Assembly (NCBI RefSeq): GCF_022539315.1
Contig: NC_066313.1
Location: 27,007,059 to 27,071,058 of the forward strand
Source: Serinus canaria
Lineage: Eukaryota; Chordata; Aves; Passeriformes; Fringillidae
DNA length: 64,000 nucleotides
Direction of reading: 5' to 3'
Shown here: in pieces, positions 46,917 to 58,900 of the stretch
Layout of the letters: each line of letters opens with the position of its first letter
How positions within the stretch are numbered: the stretch's first letter is position 1
Made by a program: the position numbers and the translations under genes
The notes under the pieces: model-generated
What the model saw: the letters and a program-made list of their open reading frames with translations, nothing else
Databases searched by the model: none
What the model was told of the DNA's origin: nothing

Positions 46917-48929
46917 ACGTGTGTTGAAAATGCCCGTGTTTTATGAATGGCCGTGAGCTCAGCGGTGCTGCTCCCTGGTGCAGAGGCAGGTACAGCAGTG
47001 CTCTCTGCATGACACTTGTGACGCTGTTTTGGGAGGCCCAGTATATACCATGTTCTGCAAAAAGGTTTGTGCAGAGCCTCAGTATGAAGCCCGACGATCT
47101 TAGATCAGAGAGACAGGTATTAAGCCCTTTACAAGGACAAACATTTTCAGACGTGCTGTTTGAAACACACTAGGAAATGTGTCCCTCAACACGATTAGTG
47201 CTGTTCAGCAAGTGTTGTACATGGCATTGAGTCCCCTGTCCCAACAACAGGGTCAGTGCTAATTTACTCCTGCCCCCAGTGCCTGTGGCTGCCTTGTTTT
47301 GTGGCTGAATGTGCAATCCAGCGCATTATCCTTAGCGAAAAAGGCAGTGGAGAGATGCAGCAGGGAGCGGCTGAGCGTGGGAGGGCTGGGCTTGCCCCGT
47401 TTGGCTGCAGCCTGGATTACAATAACATAAACAACATAAAATTTTTATCTCACCTTTTTTTTTGGACTGCAGAGGGATCAAGTGGTGCAGCCTTGCTCCT
47501 TTGCAATGTTTTATTTCCAGTGTCATTCAGAGGGACATCAGGTACGTCTGCTTGTAGCCTCCTGCCCTTTGTCCCTGTTGTCCTTGGAAGAATTGAAGAC
47601 TTTGGCGACAGGAGCGGGGGAAGAGAGCTGAGAGTGAAGGAGCCAGGCCTGGGAGAGCAGGGAGCTGCAAGCCAGGTGTGAGGGAGCTGCCTCGGGCGTT
47701 CTGCTCTCTCAGTTACAAACCGGGCAGGAATGCAGCCAGCGAGGGCGTGAGCTCAGTGGATGGGAGGCAGGAAGAGCAGTCGGTCCCTTCCGTCTCCATC
47801 TACCTCTCCGAGCCTGGCCTTGGCCTTTCTCCACCTCTTTGATTATTCATTAACTGCAGTCCAGGAAGTGCTTTGCAAATGGTGAAAATTAAGCCCGCGG
47901 CTTGAGGCCTGAGGTTTGCCTGACCTGGAGCTACCTCCTTCTTATTCCGTCTGGGAGCAGGCGGAGTTCGGGGCTTTGCCTGTGCGGATCGGGCTCAGGT
48001 GAGTCACGGGAGGTGCTGCACCCGCAAGCTCTGCCAGCTGCTGCTCCAGCACCCCGGCACTCACCGCCATGAGCATCCAGCCCTGCCGGCAGGGTGCCAG
48101 GCCACCTCTCCTCTATCCAGGTCTTTGATCTCTCTCCCAAATCCGTTTCAAGATCCTTTCTTGGTAATTCCAATATTGCTTTATTTTCTTTAGTAGGACC
48201 CCCTTGGTTGAGGGCTGTGGTACTTCCTCCACCAGCTCCTGTCAGTCCTCCATCTGTGGGGATCTGAGAGACAAGACCCTGATGCCATCCCGTGGGTGAG
48301 TGCTGTGAATGCTAGTTAGGGCCAGAAAACAAGAGTTGTTGGTGAGAAAAATAAAAATATCAGCAGTAGGAATCAGGCACAGAAAGGAGAACCCCCCACT
48401 TTTTAATAGGAGCTGCCTATTAGAAGTAGCCAGAGGGCCGACCCTCTGGTAGGGGTAGCCAGAGGATTGGAGCTCGCTGTGCTTTACATTGTTGCTCCTC
48501 CTCACTTTGATAAGGAGCAAGAAGGGTTTGTGATGCCCAGGCTTCTGCAGTTCCTCTGCCACCCTGCAGCTGCAGCATCTCTGAATGGTTTTGCAGAGAG
48601 AGATGTCAGCTGCCTGGCCTTTTAAATTCTGGTTATTCCTTTATTTGCTGCAGTCTTTTCTAGCCCTTTATGGAACAAAAAGTGGGACATACAGTCCTCA
48701 TAGTTAGTCCAAACAGGCACCCTGCTCTGGAGACTGATGTGGAAAGGTGTCAGGAAATGGGATTCACACTGGTATTACTCTCTGGTAAGAATTTGGGCAA
48801 CCACAGTGGTCCAGCACTGTTCTGGAGCCCCAAGGCCTGATGGAAAGCATGTGACTTTGGCAAGTCACAGGAAGATGGTCCATCTGCCCATCCCCAGGCA
48901 GCCTTTGCTCTGCACTAATGACTGAACTG

Positions 48930-50030
48930 TAACAGACTTCTGTACAGAACAGCGAAACCTCCTGTCTGAAATCATCTCCTTGCTGAGATTCAGGAGAAGA
49001 TTAACAAATGCAATGCTCCTTCTCAAAAAGGGCTCCAAATTAGCTCCCCCCCAAATGTGAGAGAAGCATGGAACAATAAAGTAGTTATTTGAGCAAGAGG
49101 GTGTACAGTTTAATGGGGAAAGCAATGGATGTGATACTAAAGGAAGCACCAGCATCTGCTTTTGTAAAGGCAAATATGGTCCTGTAAAACTGGAGGGTTT
49201 TGAGGGACTTAGCAAGCTTGTGGATAAGGCAGGTCTGGCCAGTACAGTTTGCTTGGATTTAAAGAATTTGACAAGATTTTCTCGTCAAAGTCTTTAAATA
49301 AGGCTGAAATCGCAGCATTAAAAAAAGAAGATGAAGATTTTCTTGAGTAAAGAAATACTGGATAATAGTAAATGAAAGGTGGGAATTAACATCCCATTTT
49401 TACAGCAAAGGGAAGTCATCAGTGGTCAGATCACAGGGTCCTTATCTGAAATACACGCTGTTCAGTATATTCCCAAGTGGCCTGGGAATACTAGTGAGGT
49501 GAGAAAATTGGATGATGGTACAAAGTTATTCAGGATAATAGGGTGGGAGTTGACTTGTGAATAATTTCAGAAAGACCTAATAGCAGTGAATGAGTGGGCA
49601 GCAGAACAGCAGATGAAAAGGCTTATGTAAAACAATGTTCATGCAGAAAAATAATACAAAAATTGCACATAAAACAATGACTGTGAACTAATGGTAGCCT
49701 CTCTTTGACTATAGAAGTCCATGTGATTGTTAGTTTAATGCTTGGTTGTAGTGAACATAAGAAATCACCACTGTCCATGACTCACCAGCGCTGCAAACAC
49801 CACAGTTCTGTGCCCACCTTCACTCTTACCTCCAAATCAAAATGCCAGAATTTGAAATATCTGTGAGAGGCACAGCAAAGGTGGTCAGAGGTGTAGAATA
49901 GTTCTGTACAAAAAGAAACCCTTAGTAGGGCTGGAGTCTTCAGCCTGGCAAAGAGTTGAGAATGGATAGGGATGTTTCAGGTCTGTTACCGCAAGTAGCT
50001 TGGAGCAGGGGGAAAGAAACAGGAACCACA
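48930..50030 (+). mobile_element. Degenerate CR1-like LINE ORF2 remains, sense
   Basis: AT-rich sequence contains pieces that read, with frameshifts, like the region after the RT active site of CR1 ORF2. Near 49512-49545 it resembles DDGTKLFRIIG, and near 49575-49625 it reads DLIAVNEWAAEQQMK, both typical of the RT thumb region. Near 49930-49960 is a TAGGGCTGGAGTCTTCAGCC block recalling the CR1 3' UTR. It is old and has no open frame. Bounds are approximate. Confidence 0.5.
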
Positions 50031-50439
50031 GGCTGATTTTCCTTTCTTCACAACAACCAGGTGTTAAAAAAGAGACAGGGAGCAGATTATAAGTGAGTCA
50101 AAGGAGGGGGTGTTTCTGTAACTGAGCAATGGAGCTCTTTGCCAAAGAGCGCAAAATTTGTTATGCATTTGACTGTTGACTACAAGTAGCTGCTAACAGA
50201 GGCTTAGGAAAGTACAAGGGCAAAAGAAACTGTATACACAGTCTTTCTCTCTGCTCTTCCTTTGACAACCATTTTGACCTCTGGATTGCCTAGTCCCACC
50301 CCTGCTGCCCCAAAACTAGCTCACGTGGCTCAGGATCTTGTTGGCTGAGTCCTGACACCTGCCAGGGTGGAGGTTCCTCTGCTGCTCTGGGGACCTGTGG
50401 CAAGTGGTGAACCCCCTTGGGGGGGAGCACGTGTGCAGT

Positions 50440-50715
50440 TTTTCCTGATACCTAATCAGAATTTCCCTTGCTGCAAGTGATGCCTGTTGCCTCTTGTCTT
50501 TTGATTGTGTCCCACAAAAAAGAACCTGACTTATCAGCTCTAAACCCCCACGGCCCCTTTTAGGTAGTCTCAAAATGTTAAATCCCTCCTTAAGTATCTT
50601 TTCTTCAAGTTGAATAAACCCATCTTGCTCTCTGTTATGTTCCAGACTCTTCATTGCATTAGTGGCATTATGCTGGATCCTTTCCAGTTTTTCAGAGCCT
50701 TTTTTTCTTGCAGCA
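50440..50715 (-). mobile_element. Old CR1 LINE fragment, antisense
   Basis: On the minus strand the order of blocks resembles a CR1 3' UTR. On the + strand it appears as CCTTAAGTATCTTTTCTTCA, AGTTGAATAAACCCATCTTG, CAGACTCTTCATTGCATTAG and GGCATTATGCTGGATCCTTTCC. Divergence is greater than in the other copies. Ends are approximate. Confidence 0.6.
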
Positions 50716-52619
50716 ATCCAGATGTGTGTTTTTAATTAGCTATTTCATTTATCTTGTGCTGTAAATTTGTTACTGTGCTAGCTGTGGCCTGGTTCCACAA
50801 GGGATTTACAAGATGAGGTTCTAACACCTGTGTTGTACTGAAAGCCAAACGGTGTAAGAGTAGTCTCTTTGCTGAAATCTCTTGACCTCTTAATTATATT
50901 AAAAAAGTGGTTTAGTCGCTCAGCTATAGTCTTATTATATTTAGTGGCTGAGCTGTCCCATGCTGCAGCCATTTGGGAGAGCAGCCTCGAAGATACCAAC
51001 TGATGGCTTCTCTGTGGTGACATTTCCCTCCCTTACTGGTAGTTTTTAATTGGATGGCCCAGATCAAAGACACCAGGATGGCTGCATGCATCCACTCCTT
51101 TCCTAAAATGAAATCAAGCAGAAACATAAACTCATCCTGTAAATTATGTGTTATGGGATTTTTGTCCACAAAAATACTGCCAAGAGATTACACTGTGCCC
51201 TGGCTTGTCCTTCTGGAGGATACTGAGTTACATGGGATAAGTGCTCTCTCACCCTTTCTTATTGTGGTCTGAGCTCTTTGCTACCTTGCTCTTTCCCTGT
51301 TCCCCTGTGTCCAGCTAATGTTCAGTTCCTCAGACAGATTTTCTCCTTCAGTGTAGAGTGCAGGGATGCCTAAGTTTCGGTTTCATATTGACTCAGCATA
51401 CTCTAATATGCTTTTGATATCAGGAATTATTTTTTGGGACTTCTTTCTGGAAGTTCGTGTCTTTTCTCCCTTGGCAATAAACACTTGTTTCCTGTCCCTG
51501 CTAGACTGATTTAGGTGCCATCTTTCTGGTGCAACTTCAGCTTTGTGCAGAAGTTGTTCCCTTGAGTTGCTCCCATGCCTTTAAAATTTCCTTGGTTTTT
51601 AATACCAGTTCTAAGTCAGTACCTCTGGCTGCCTGCAGCTCACCACACCCCACCTCACCATGTGCATGAAACCAGAAGCATTTCTAAGGAAGCTGTTGTA
51701 GGTGCCTGGGTTGCCTTTCTAGCAATGAAGTTTAGCTTCCCACTCGTCTCTCCTGTACTTCCCTTTGTTGCTGGTTTCTGTCTTGGCCACGAGTTTTTGT
51801 CTAGGTCTTTTTGCAGGATTTCCCAGCCTGGTGGTGTATGGGGAAGTCTGCAGCTGCTGCTGCTTGAAATGAGCAAGGCTCTTGCTGTTGCTGCTGCCCA
51901 CACCACACAGGGTAGCTGAGACGGCCCCCGGGAAAAGTCAGGGTCCTTTGCCAGCTGGATTGCACTCTTAGGCCACTGCTTAGCTGCCATTCTTACACCA
52001 GACCTGCAGATCTTGAAGCCAGTGTTGTGGGCAGGGCAGTCATGGGCCACAGCTGGAAGCAGCCAGGTGACTGGAATGGTTTTCCTTCTTTTTATACCTG
52101 GTTGTCCAGGTTGTCAGCTTTGGCCTCAGTATGGGGTGCTGGGATTTTGAAGGTCCTTGGCTCAGCTCCCTCAATGCTGTGTGGGCTCCCTGTAGGTAGT
52201 AGCTCTTTGTCCTGGTCTCTGCCTTGTTCCTGAGCAGCTTTACCACCCTCTTCCAACCTCCCCATCCCTTTTGAGCTACCACTGCCCGTGTCAGTTCCAT
52301 CCCATGGCAGGCTGGTTTCAGGCAGGCACTGCTGTGCTCAGAGCACTAGCCTGGACCTTGAAGTCTGCAGCTCTGGATTCACACAGATTCCCCCCTGTGC
52401 CTGTACAGAATGTGTAGGACATTTGGGACCATTTGTGATGCTCATTGGACTTTTGGGAGAAAAGGGGAGCAGAGGACGAGCAGAACTGAGTTTTGTGAAC
52501 ACAGCCAGAACCCAAAATGCATGTGAAGGGTCAGCCCTTGTGTGCTAAAGACAGGGACCCAAAAATTATAGGGGCTATGGGGAGGAAAGACACAAAAGGA
52601 GAAGCAGAAGTGTATGCAA

Positions 52620-52765
52620 AGCAGCTCGGGGCTGCGGAGTGGATGGCTCAGAGCGCTTCCTGTTCCCGGAGCCGTGCGCGCCCCGCTGAGTACGGGCTCG
52701 CGCCTGCCCGTGCCCAGCAGCACTGCGCAGCGGGCCGGAGATCAAGGCACCTGTCCAGGGAAAGG
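52620..52765 (+). promoter_or_regulatory. PTPN6: Candidate PTPN6 promoter
   Basis: A short CpG-rich stretch about 210-350 bp before the PTPN6 start codon is the only such patch near the gene. It includes CGCTTCCTGTTCC, which reads GGAACAGGAAGCG on the other strand, an ETS/PU.1-type site that would fit blood-cell expression. No TATA box is clear. The call rests on composition and position. Confidence 0.5.
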
Positions 52766-52974
52766 TGCTTGGAGAGGGCCTGAATGGACTGACAGTCAGC
52801 TCCAGGAGAGATACATGGCCAGCTCCCAAGAGGAGCAGGAACAGCTTGGCCTTGGGTGCCCCAGCACAGACCTCCGACTTCCCTTTCCTTTCCAGCGCAA
52901 ACTGATTTTTCCTCTGTGTTTTTTGGGTTGCTTTGGTGGCAGCCACTTGGACGCCTCTTCTTTCTCCCTCCACA

Positions 52975-55900
52975 ATGGTGAGGTAAGAGGGTCTGAGAGG
53001 TCTGTGTGTGTGAGGAATGAGACCAGGGATGTAGGATGGATGAGGGCAGGGACGGCCCTGGAAGCCATATCTCTCATGGGAACTGTCCATAGGATGGGGG
53101 AGGCATCAGGCAAGAAAGGATGCTGCTGCTGCTGCTGGTTTTCAACTAGGGATGCTGACCAGGGACCATTCTTCACCCTACAGATCTCCACAATAGTGCC
53201 TGGCCTTTTTTATTCACTTGGTCTTGCTTCTGTTTTCTCTGCTAGGTGGTTTCACCGTGACCTGAGTGGGCTGGAAGCTGAAGCCTTACTGAAGGGACGA
53301 GGTGTCCATGGGAGCTTCCTGGCCAGACCCAGTCGGAGGAATCAGGGGGATTTTTCTCTTTCAGTCCGGTAAGTAACTTGGACCCCAGCTTGTCTTTGCA
53401 GTGTTACATACACTGGTTGCCGAGATCCTCACATGTCCTGTGGCATCTTCTTCATCCTGTCATGAAGAACTCTCATTCCTTTGAGTTCTTCTCAAGCTGT
53501 AAAATGACCTCATCTTCCCAGTGTCTTCTAGAGCCTCCCTCAAGCTGCCCAAGGAGCTTCTTTCCAGTCATCTCCATTCACAGAGATAGTTTGCTCTGGT
53601 TCCATGGTGGGAGATAGTGCAGGACACCTTCCTGCCCCTTTTCCAACCACCTCGTTGGACTGCCTTGTGCTTTATTCCACAGGGTTGGTGATCAGGTAAC
53701 CCACATCCGAATCCAGAATACTGGGGATTTCTATGACCTGTATGGAGGGGAGAAGTTTGCCACGTTGTCAGAACTGGTGGAGTACTACACACAGCAACAG
53801 GGCTCGCTGCAGGACAAAGATGGAACCATCATTGACTTGAGATACCCGCTCAACTGTTCTGACCCCACGACAGAGAGGTACAGGGACAGCAAGGAGCTGC
53901 TGTGTCTGTGATTAAATGTTTCATGGCCTCCTTTCTATCCTGCCTGCACCCCCAGAGCAAATCCTGCAAAAAAAAAGCCTCCTGCCTTTCTTAACCTCCT
54001 CTGTGTCCATGGGGGCAGCATCCCCAGGAATAGCTCTTTGTACCTTGATCCATCACAGCAGACCTAGTAGGGATCTATTTTTTACTTCTGGTTTCCGGTT
54101 GCCTTTGCTATTTATATACTGTTTTTGAAAGAAAAGGTTGCGGTGTCCGGTGTGGGTCTGCAGTGGTCTGTGGAGGGATACGTTGTGTGGAAGCCCTCAG
54201 TTGTGCCCCAAACCTCCCTGGTTATTCTAGGCCTGGGTGACTCACGTAGCTGCGAGCAGGACCATGTTCCCCTGCTATTCCTGGCATGCTTAGTCTCCTT
54301 CCTGTCCCCGCTTTGCATGTGTCTCTGACACCAAGTTCCTAAATCAAATCAGGTGGCTTTGCCCTTGCGTTTTGCTTTCAGGCCCTTTGATGCAGCTCGG
54401 GGGAGCTGCCATGCCCTGCTCTGGGATGACAAGTGCTTCTTGCACAGGTCCTCCTTGGGCACCTGGAAGCAGGGAGCAGAGATGCCCTGGGCCGAAACAT
54501 GGGGGTACACCCCAGCTTGCTCTGGGTCAGGCTGCAGAGGGGCAGGTCTGCTGCTGGCTGTCCTCTCCAGTCAAGGCCATTGCTTCGTGGCCCTGCTGTT
54601 TCCTCCCTTCCTCCTGCGGTTGGAAACTTACCCCCTCCCCCCCTTGGGCTCTTACGAAAGCTCCTCTCACTCTCTCCCCAAGTGATTTTCCGTCACGTGG
54701 CTTTGAAGAGCTGGGCTTTGCTGGGGGAGGGAGGAGTGGGACCCATTAACCCCCTCCTCCCTGTGGGGAGGGGAGGCTGGGAGACCTCTTTGATGGGCAG
54801 GAGGGGCCAGCCGATCCCAAGGTGGCATCTGAGCACATGGCGGCTGAACAATTCTCTGAGAGGCGGTTCAGAAATTAATGAAAGCCGTGCAGTGAGAGTC
54901 ACCAGCTCCTTCTTGCAGTGCATGAGGTGAGGGTCAGCAAAAGTTGCTTGCTGAGCCCAATAACTGTGTGAACCTCTTTCTGTACATAGAGCAAGCCCTT
55001 GCTCTGACCAGATGCAGGGTCAGAATAAATGCCCCAGCTGCCTCTGTGACTGGGCTGTGGCCTCCTGAACTCCATCTCAATTCATGGGAACAAATAGCCC
55101 CCTAACAAAGTGAAGGTCACCAGTACCACACCAGGCCTTCCCTGTTAGCTACTCCATTGGAAGTAAATCCATCCCCACATCCCCATGGCAAGGCAGGGAA
55201 CACCTTGGTCAAATGGGGATGCTCCTGACCTTGTGCTAGGAGGAGAGAAGGAGGTGCTGGGTGTTTGTATTGAGGACAGGAATGTGCACATGGATCAGCT
55301 CCTGGTGCTCACTCCCATGGCCAGGGTGATTGCTGCAGTGTGATGTGCTCAGAGAATGGGAATTATTTTTTGAGTGAAGGGGCGACTGAGTTTCAGAAAG
55401 AGGAGTTGCTGGAATGGTTCTTTGATGGATCTGATCTCAGCACAGCCATCTGGGTGCTGCTAATTCTGATGGGAGAGTTTCTGACTCAGTGGGGGCTTAT
55501 TTTTCCCTGGTATTTGAGTTTCTAAAGCTCCTTGCAGCAGTAAGGCAACAATCCCAATAATGCTGTGAGATGCTGAGACACACAGACTGTCCTGTCCCAA
55601 CTGATGTTCCAGGCAGAAAGTATCACTTAACTGTGCCTATGTATGTGTCACACAACAGGTCACACTTGGTGCTTTCCCACTGTGTCCTCCGGTGCCAGCC
55701 TTCTGCTCCCTAGGTCCCTTTTGTCTCCACCTCATCCCTTGCACTTTCCTCTTCTGCCCAGCTCTCCACCTTCTGTCTCATCTGCTTTTCCCAAGATTCT
55801 GCTCCTCTTTCCCTCTCTCATTCCTTTCTCTCTGTCTCCCCCTTCCTTTCTTCCTTCCTTACCCTTGCCCAGTGTTGCTGTTCTTCACTCATCATCTCAA

Positions 55901-58900
55901 GGGCATCCACTTCCTGCACCTCCACCTCTTTTTTAACCCTCTCTTGTTTTTCCTTAGGTGGTACCATGGGCATCTGTCAGGCCCTGCAGCCGAGTCCCTG
56001 CTCCAGGCCAAAGCTACCCCTTGGACCTTCTTGGTGAGGGAGAGCCTCAGCAAACCTGGGGACTTTGTCTTGTCTGTCCTCACTGACCAGCCTAAACCTG
56101 GCTCTGATGCTCCAGCTGGGGCAACCGGTGCTCCTGGGACACGGCTCAAAGTCACACACATCAAGATCATGTGTGAGGTGAGCAGTGGGAGGGCAGGAGG
56201 AGAGGCAGTGGCCTGAGGGATGCTACCAAAATGGCTGTGACAATTTCTCCTATTTATTTCATATGGGATGAGGAGATTCCAAGGAGAGAATGCAACTGGC
56301 CTCAAATGGGATTGAGGGCAATGCACTTTCTCTGGGTTTTGATCCACTGAGAGCACAGTGCCATGACCCTGTGTGTTAGGGACAAACTCCTCTGACCTCC
56401 CTGCCAGAGGAAATGCTTTCCTAGATGGTGCAGTGTTGCCTATGGATCTGCACCCCAGCATTGCCTTTTCCCTGAGCGTCACCAGCTTTGTCTATGGGAC
56501 AGGTGGAAAGAGTCGGGGCTGTGCAGCCTGGAGGAAGCTCTAGGGAGCTCTTACAGCACCTTCCAGTACCTAAAGGAGGCTCATCAGAAAGCTGGAGAGG
56601 GACTTTTTACGAGGGCATAGAGTGATAGAGCAAGGGGGAATGCCTTCAAACTGAAAGAGGGCAGGTTTAGATGGAATAATAGGAAAAAATACTGTGAGGT
56701 TGGTGAGGCACTGGCTCAGGTTTCCCAGAGAAACTGTCGATGCCCCATTCTTGGAAGTGTTTGAGGCGAGGCTGGAGGGGGCTCTGGGCAACTCAGTCTA
56801 GTGGAAGGTGTCCCTGCTGTGGCAGGGGGTTTGGAGTTAGCCGCCCTTTATGATGCCTTCCAACTCAAAGTATTCCAGGATTCTGTTATGAGTGTTATGA
56901 GTGAGACATTACACATTCATTCTCTGTTTAGAATGGACGCTACACAATTGGAGGGGCTGAGATGTTTGACAGCTTGACAGATCTGGTGGAGCACTTCAAG
57001 AAGATTGGAATTGAGGAGATGTCTGGTTCCTTTGTGTACCTGAAGCAGGTAAGTGCAGTTTCCTGTTTTTTAGGTGCCCTTTGGAGGGACTGATTTGGTT
57101 TTTTCTGCTTTATGTCCCTTTCCTTCTTTTTTCCATGGTGCACAGAGGACACTTTGCTCTCCAGCAGCATCTCTCTCTCTCACTCTCTCTCTCACTCTCT
57201 CTCACCTATTGTGTTTTCCCATCCCTAGCCCTACTATGCTACGAGGGTGAATGCTGCTGACATTGAGAACAGAGTGCAGGAACTGAACAAGAAGACAAGT
57301 CTGTCTGAGGAGACGTCCAAGGCTGGATTCTGGGAGGAATTTGATGTAAGAAACTGTTGGGGGACATTATTTGGCTTTTTGGGAATTCTGCATGCACCAC
57401 CTCATTCTCCATCCTCGATTTCTTCCTGTACACAAATTTCTTGTGTCTTGTAAATTTATTTCTGAAAGAAGTGTCTGTTTGGAACCAGTTCCCCTGGGGA
57501 ATGAGTCTCATCTTTAAGTGAACCCAGTGATGTAGAAATGTGCTTTTTTATGGTTGGGAGAGTGAGTCACCAAGACAGTAAGGGCACAAGCCTCAGACTT
57601 CTCAAGTCTAGGTTTGGTTTTCACTTCTCTGCTCCCCCACAGCATGCCCATGTGTCATCAGAGCCACCACCACTGTGCCTCCTAGTGCCCACCTCCCTTG
57701 TCATACATTGTGACCTCGCCATGACTATTCTTTCTTCTGCTCTCAGAGCCTGCAAAAACAGGAAGCCAAGCACCTGTTTGACCGTCATGAAGGCCAGAGA
57801 CCTGAAAATAAGAGCAAGAACCGATACAAGAACATATTGCCCTGTGAGTCTTGCTTCTCCACTATAAAAAAAAACCCCAATGGACAGACAGGCAATGAAG
57901 AGCTGTCCAAGTCATCCCTCCCTCCAAGCCGTCCCTGTCCTCCAGAGCAGGTTACAAGGTGTATGGCATGGAGGATTTTAGAGCTGATGAGGAAGGTCAC
58001 AGCCTTTTCCTGTCCTTGAATGGAGGAGGGAGGGTTGCATCAGACTCATTAGCTTCTGTGGTCCATCACAGAGGTAGAGAGATGGGAGGATGGAGTGAGA
58101 TAGGTCTGAACCCAGAGAGGGAGAGCTGAGGATATGGGGCATCCCTGGGAATCATGACTGAGGTGGAACAGGGCAGTGAGGGAGCTCTGTGTGGCTGTGC
58201 ATTGAGTATCTCATTGCACTGTTCCTTCTTTCACTGCACCCCCAGTTGATCACTCCAGAGTCATCCTCCAGGGAAGGGACCCAAACATACCCGGATCTGA
58301 CTACATCAATGCTAACTATGTCAAGGTGAGATTGTTGAAAGACGGCTGTGTGCCTGTCCAGGACAGTGCCAAAGCAGGGGAAGGTCTGCTGCTCCTGCAG
58401 CCCTCCTGACCCTCCCCTGTCTGCACTCAGAACACCCTGATCAGCCCAGATGAGTGCACCAAGACCTACATAGCCAGCCAGGGCTGCCTGGATGCCACAG
58501 TCAATGACTTGTGGCAAATGGTGTGGCAGGAGAACACACGCATTATTGTGATGACAACACGGGAGGTGGAAAAAGGCCGGGTAAGTTGCAGTCTGGAGGT
58601 GTCTCTTCCCTTTCAACCATTGCTCTGCTTTTTCTCTCTCTCCTGCCTTCTGCCCATCCTCACCCTGTCCTCTCTGCCCACGCAGAACAAATGTGTGCCT
58701 TACTGGCCAGAGCTGGGCAGCACAAAGGAGTACGGTCCCTACCTCGTGCAGAACGCTGGGGAGCACGATGCACTGGAGTACAAACTGCGGCACCTCTGCG
58801 TGTGCCCGAAGGATAATGTGAGTGTGTCTGACCAAGGGCTGCCATCCAAGCCACCAAACACCTCAACCTGGGAACTTCTGGGTGCTGTGATGCTGCTGCT

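Larger units (their letters stand above)
46940..52600. other. C12orf57-PTPN6 intergenic region
   Basis: No gene is supported over these 5.7 kb. The 48.9-50.0 kb part resembles decayed LINE ORF2 and the 50.4-50.7 kb part an old antisense CR1, both listed separately. A short perfect inverted repeat, CCAGAGGG CCGA CCCTCTGG, is at 48430-48449. The parts 46.95-48.9 kb and 51.2-52.5 kb show nothing I can identify. Confidence 0.6.

Noticed and set aside
50770..51170. Minus-strand open frames of about 80 codons before PTPN6
   Set aside because: They are short, unconnected and lack recognisable domains. They lie among LINE remains and may be part of an old unrecognised repeat.
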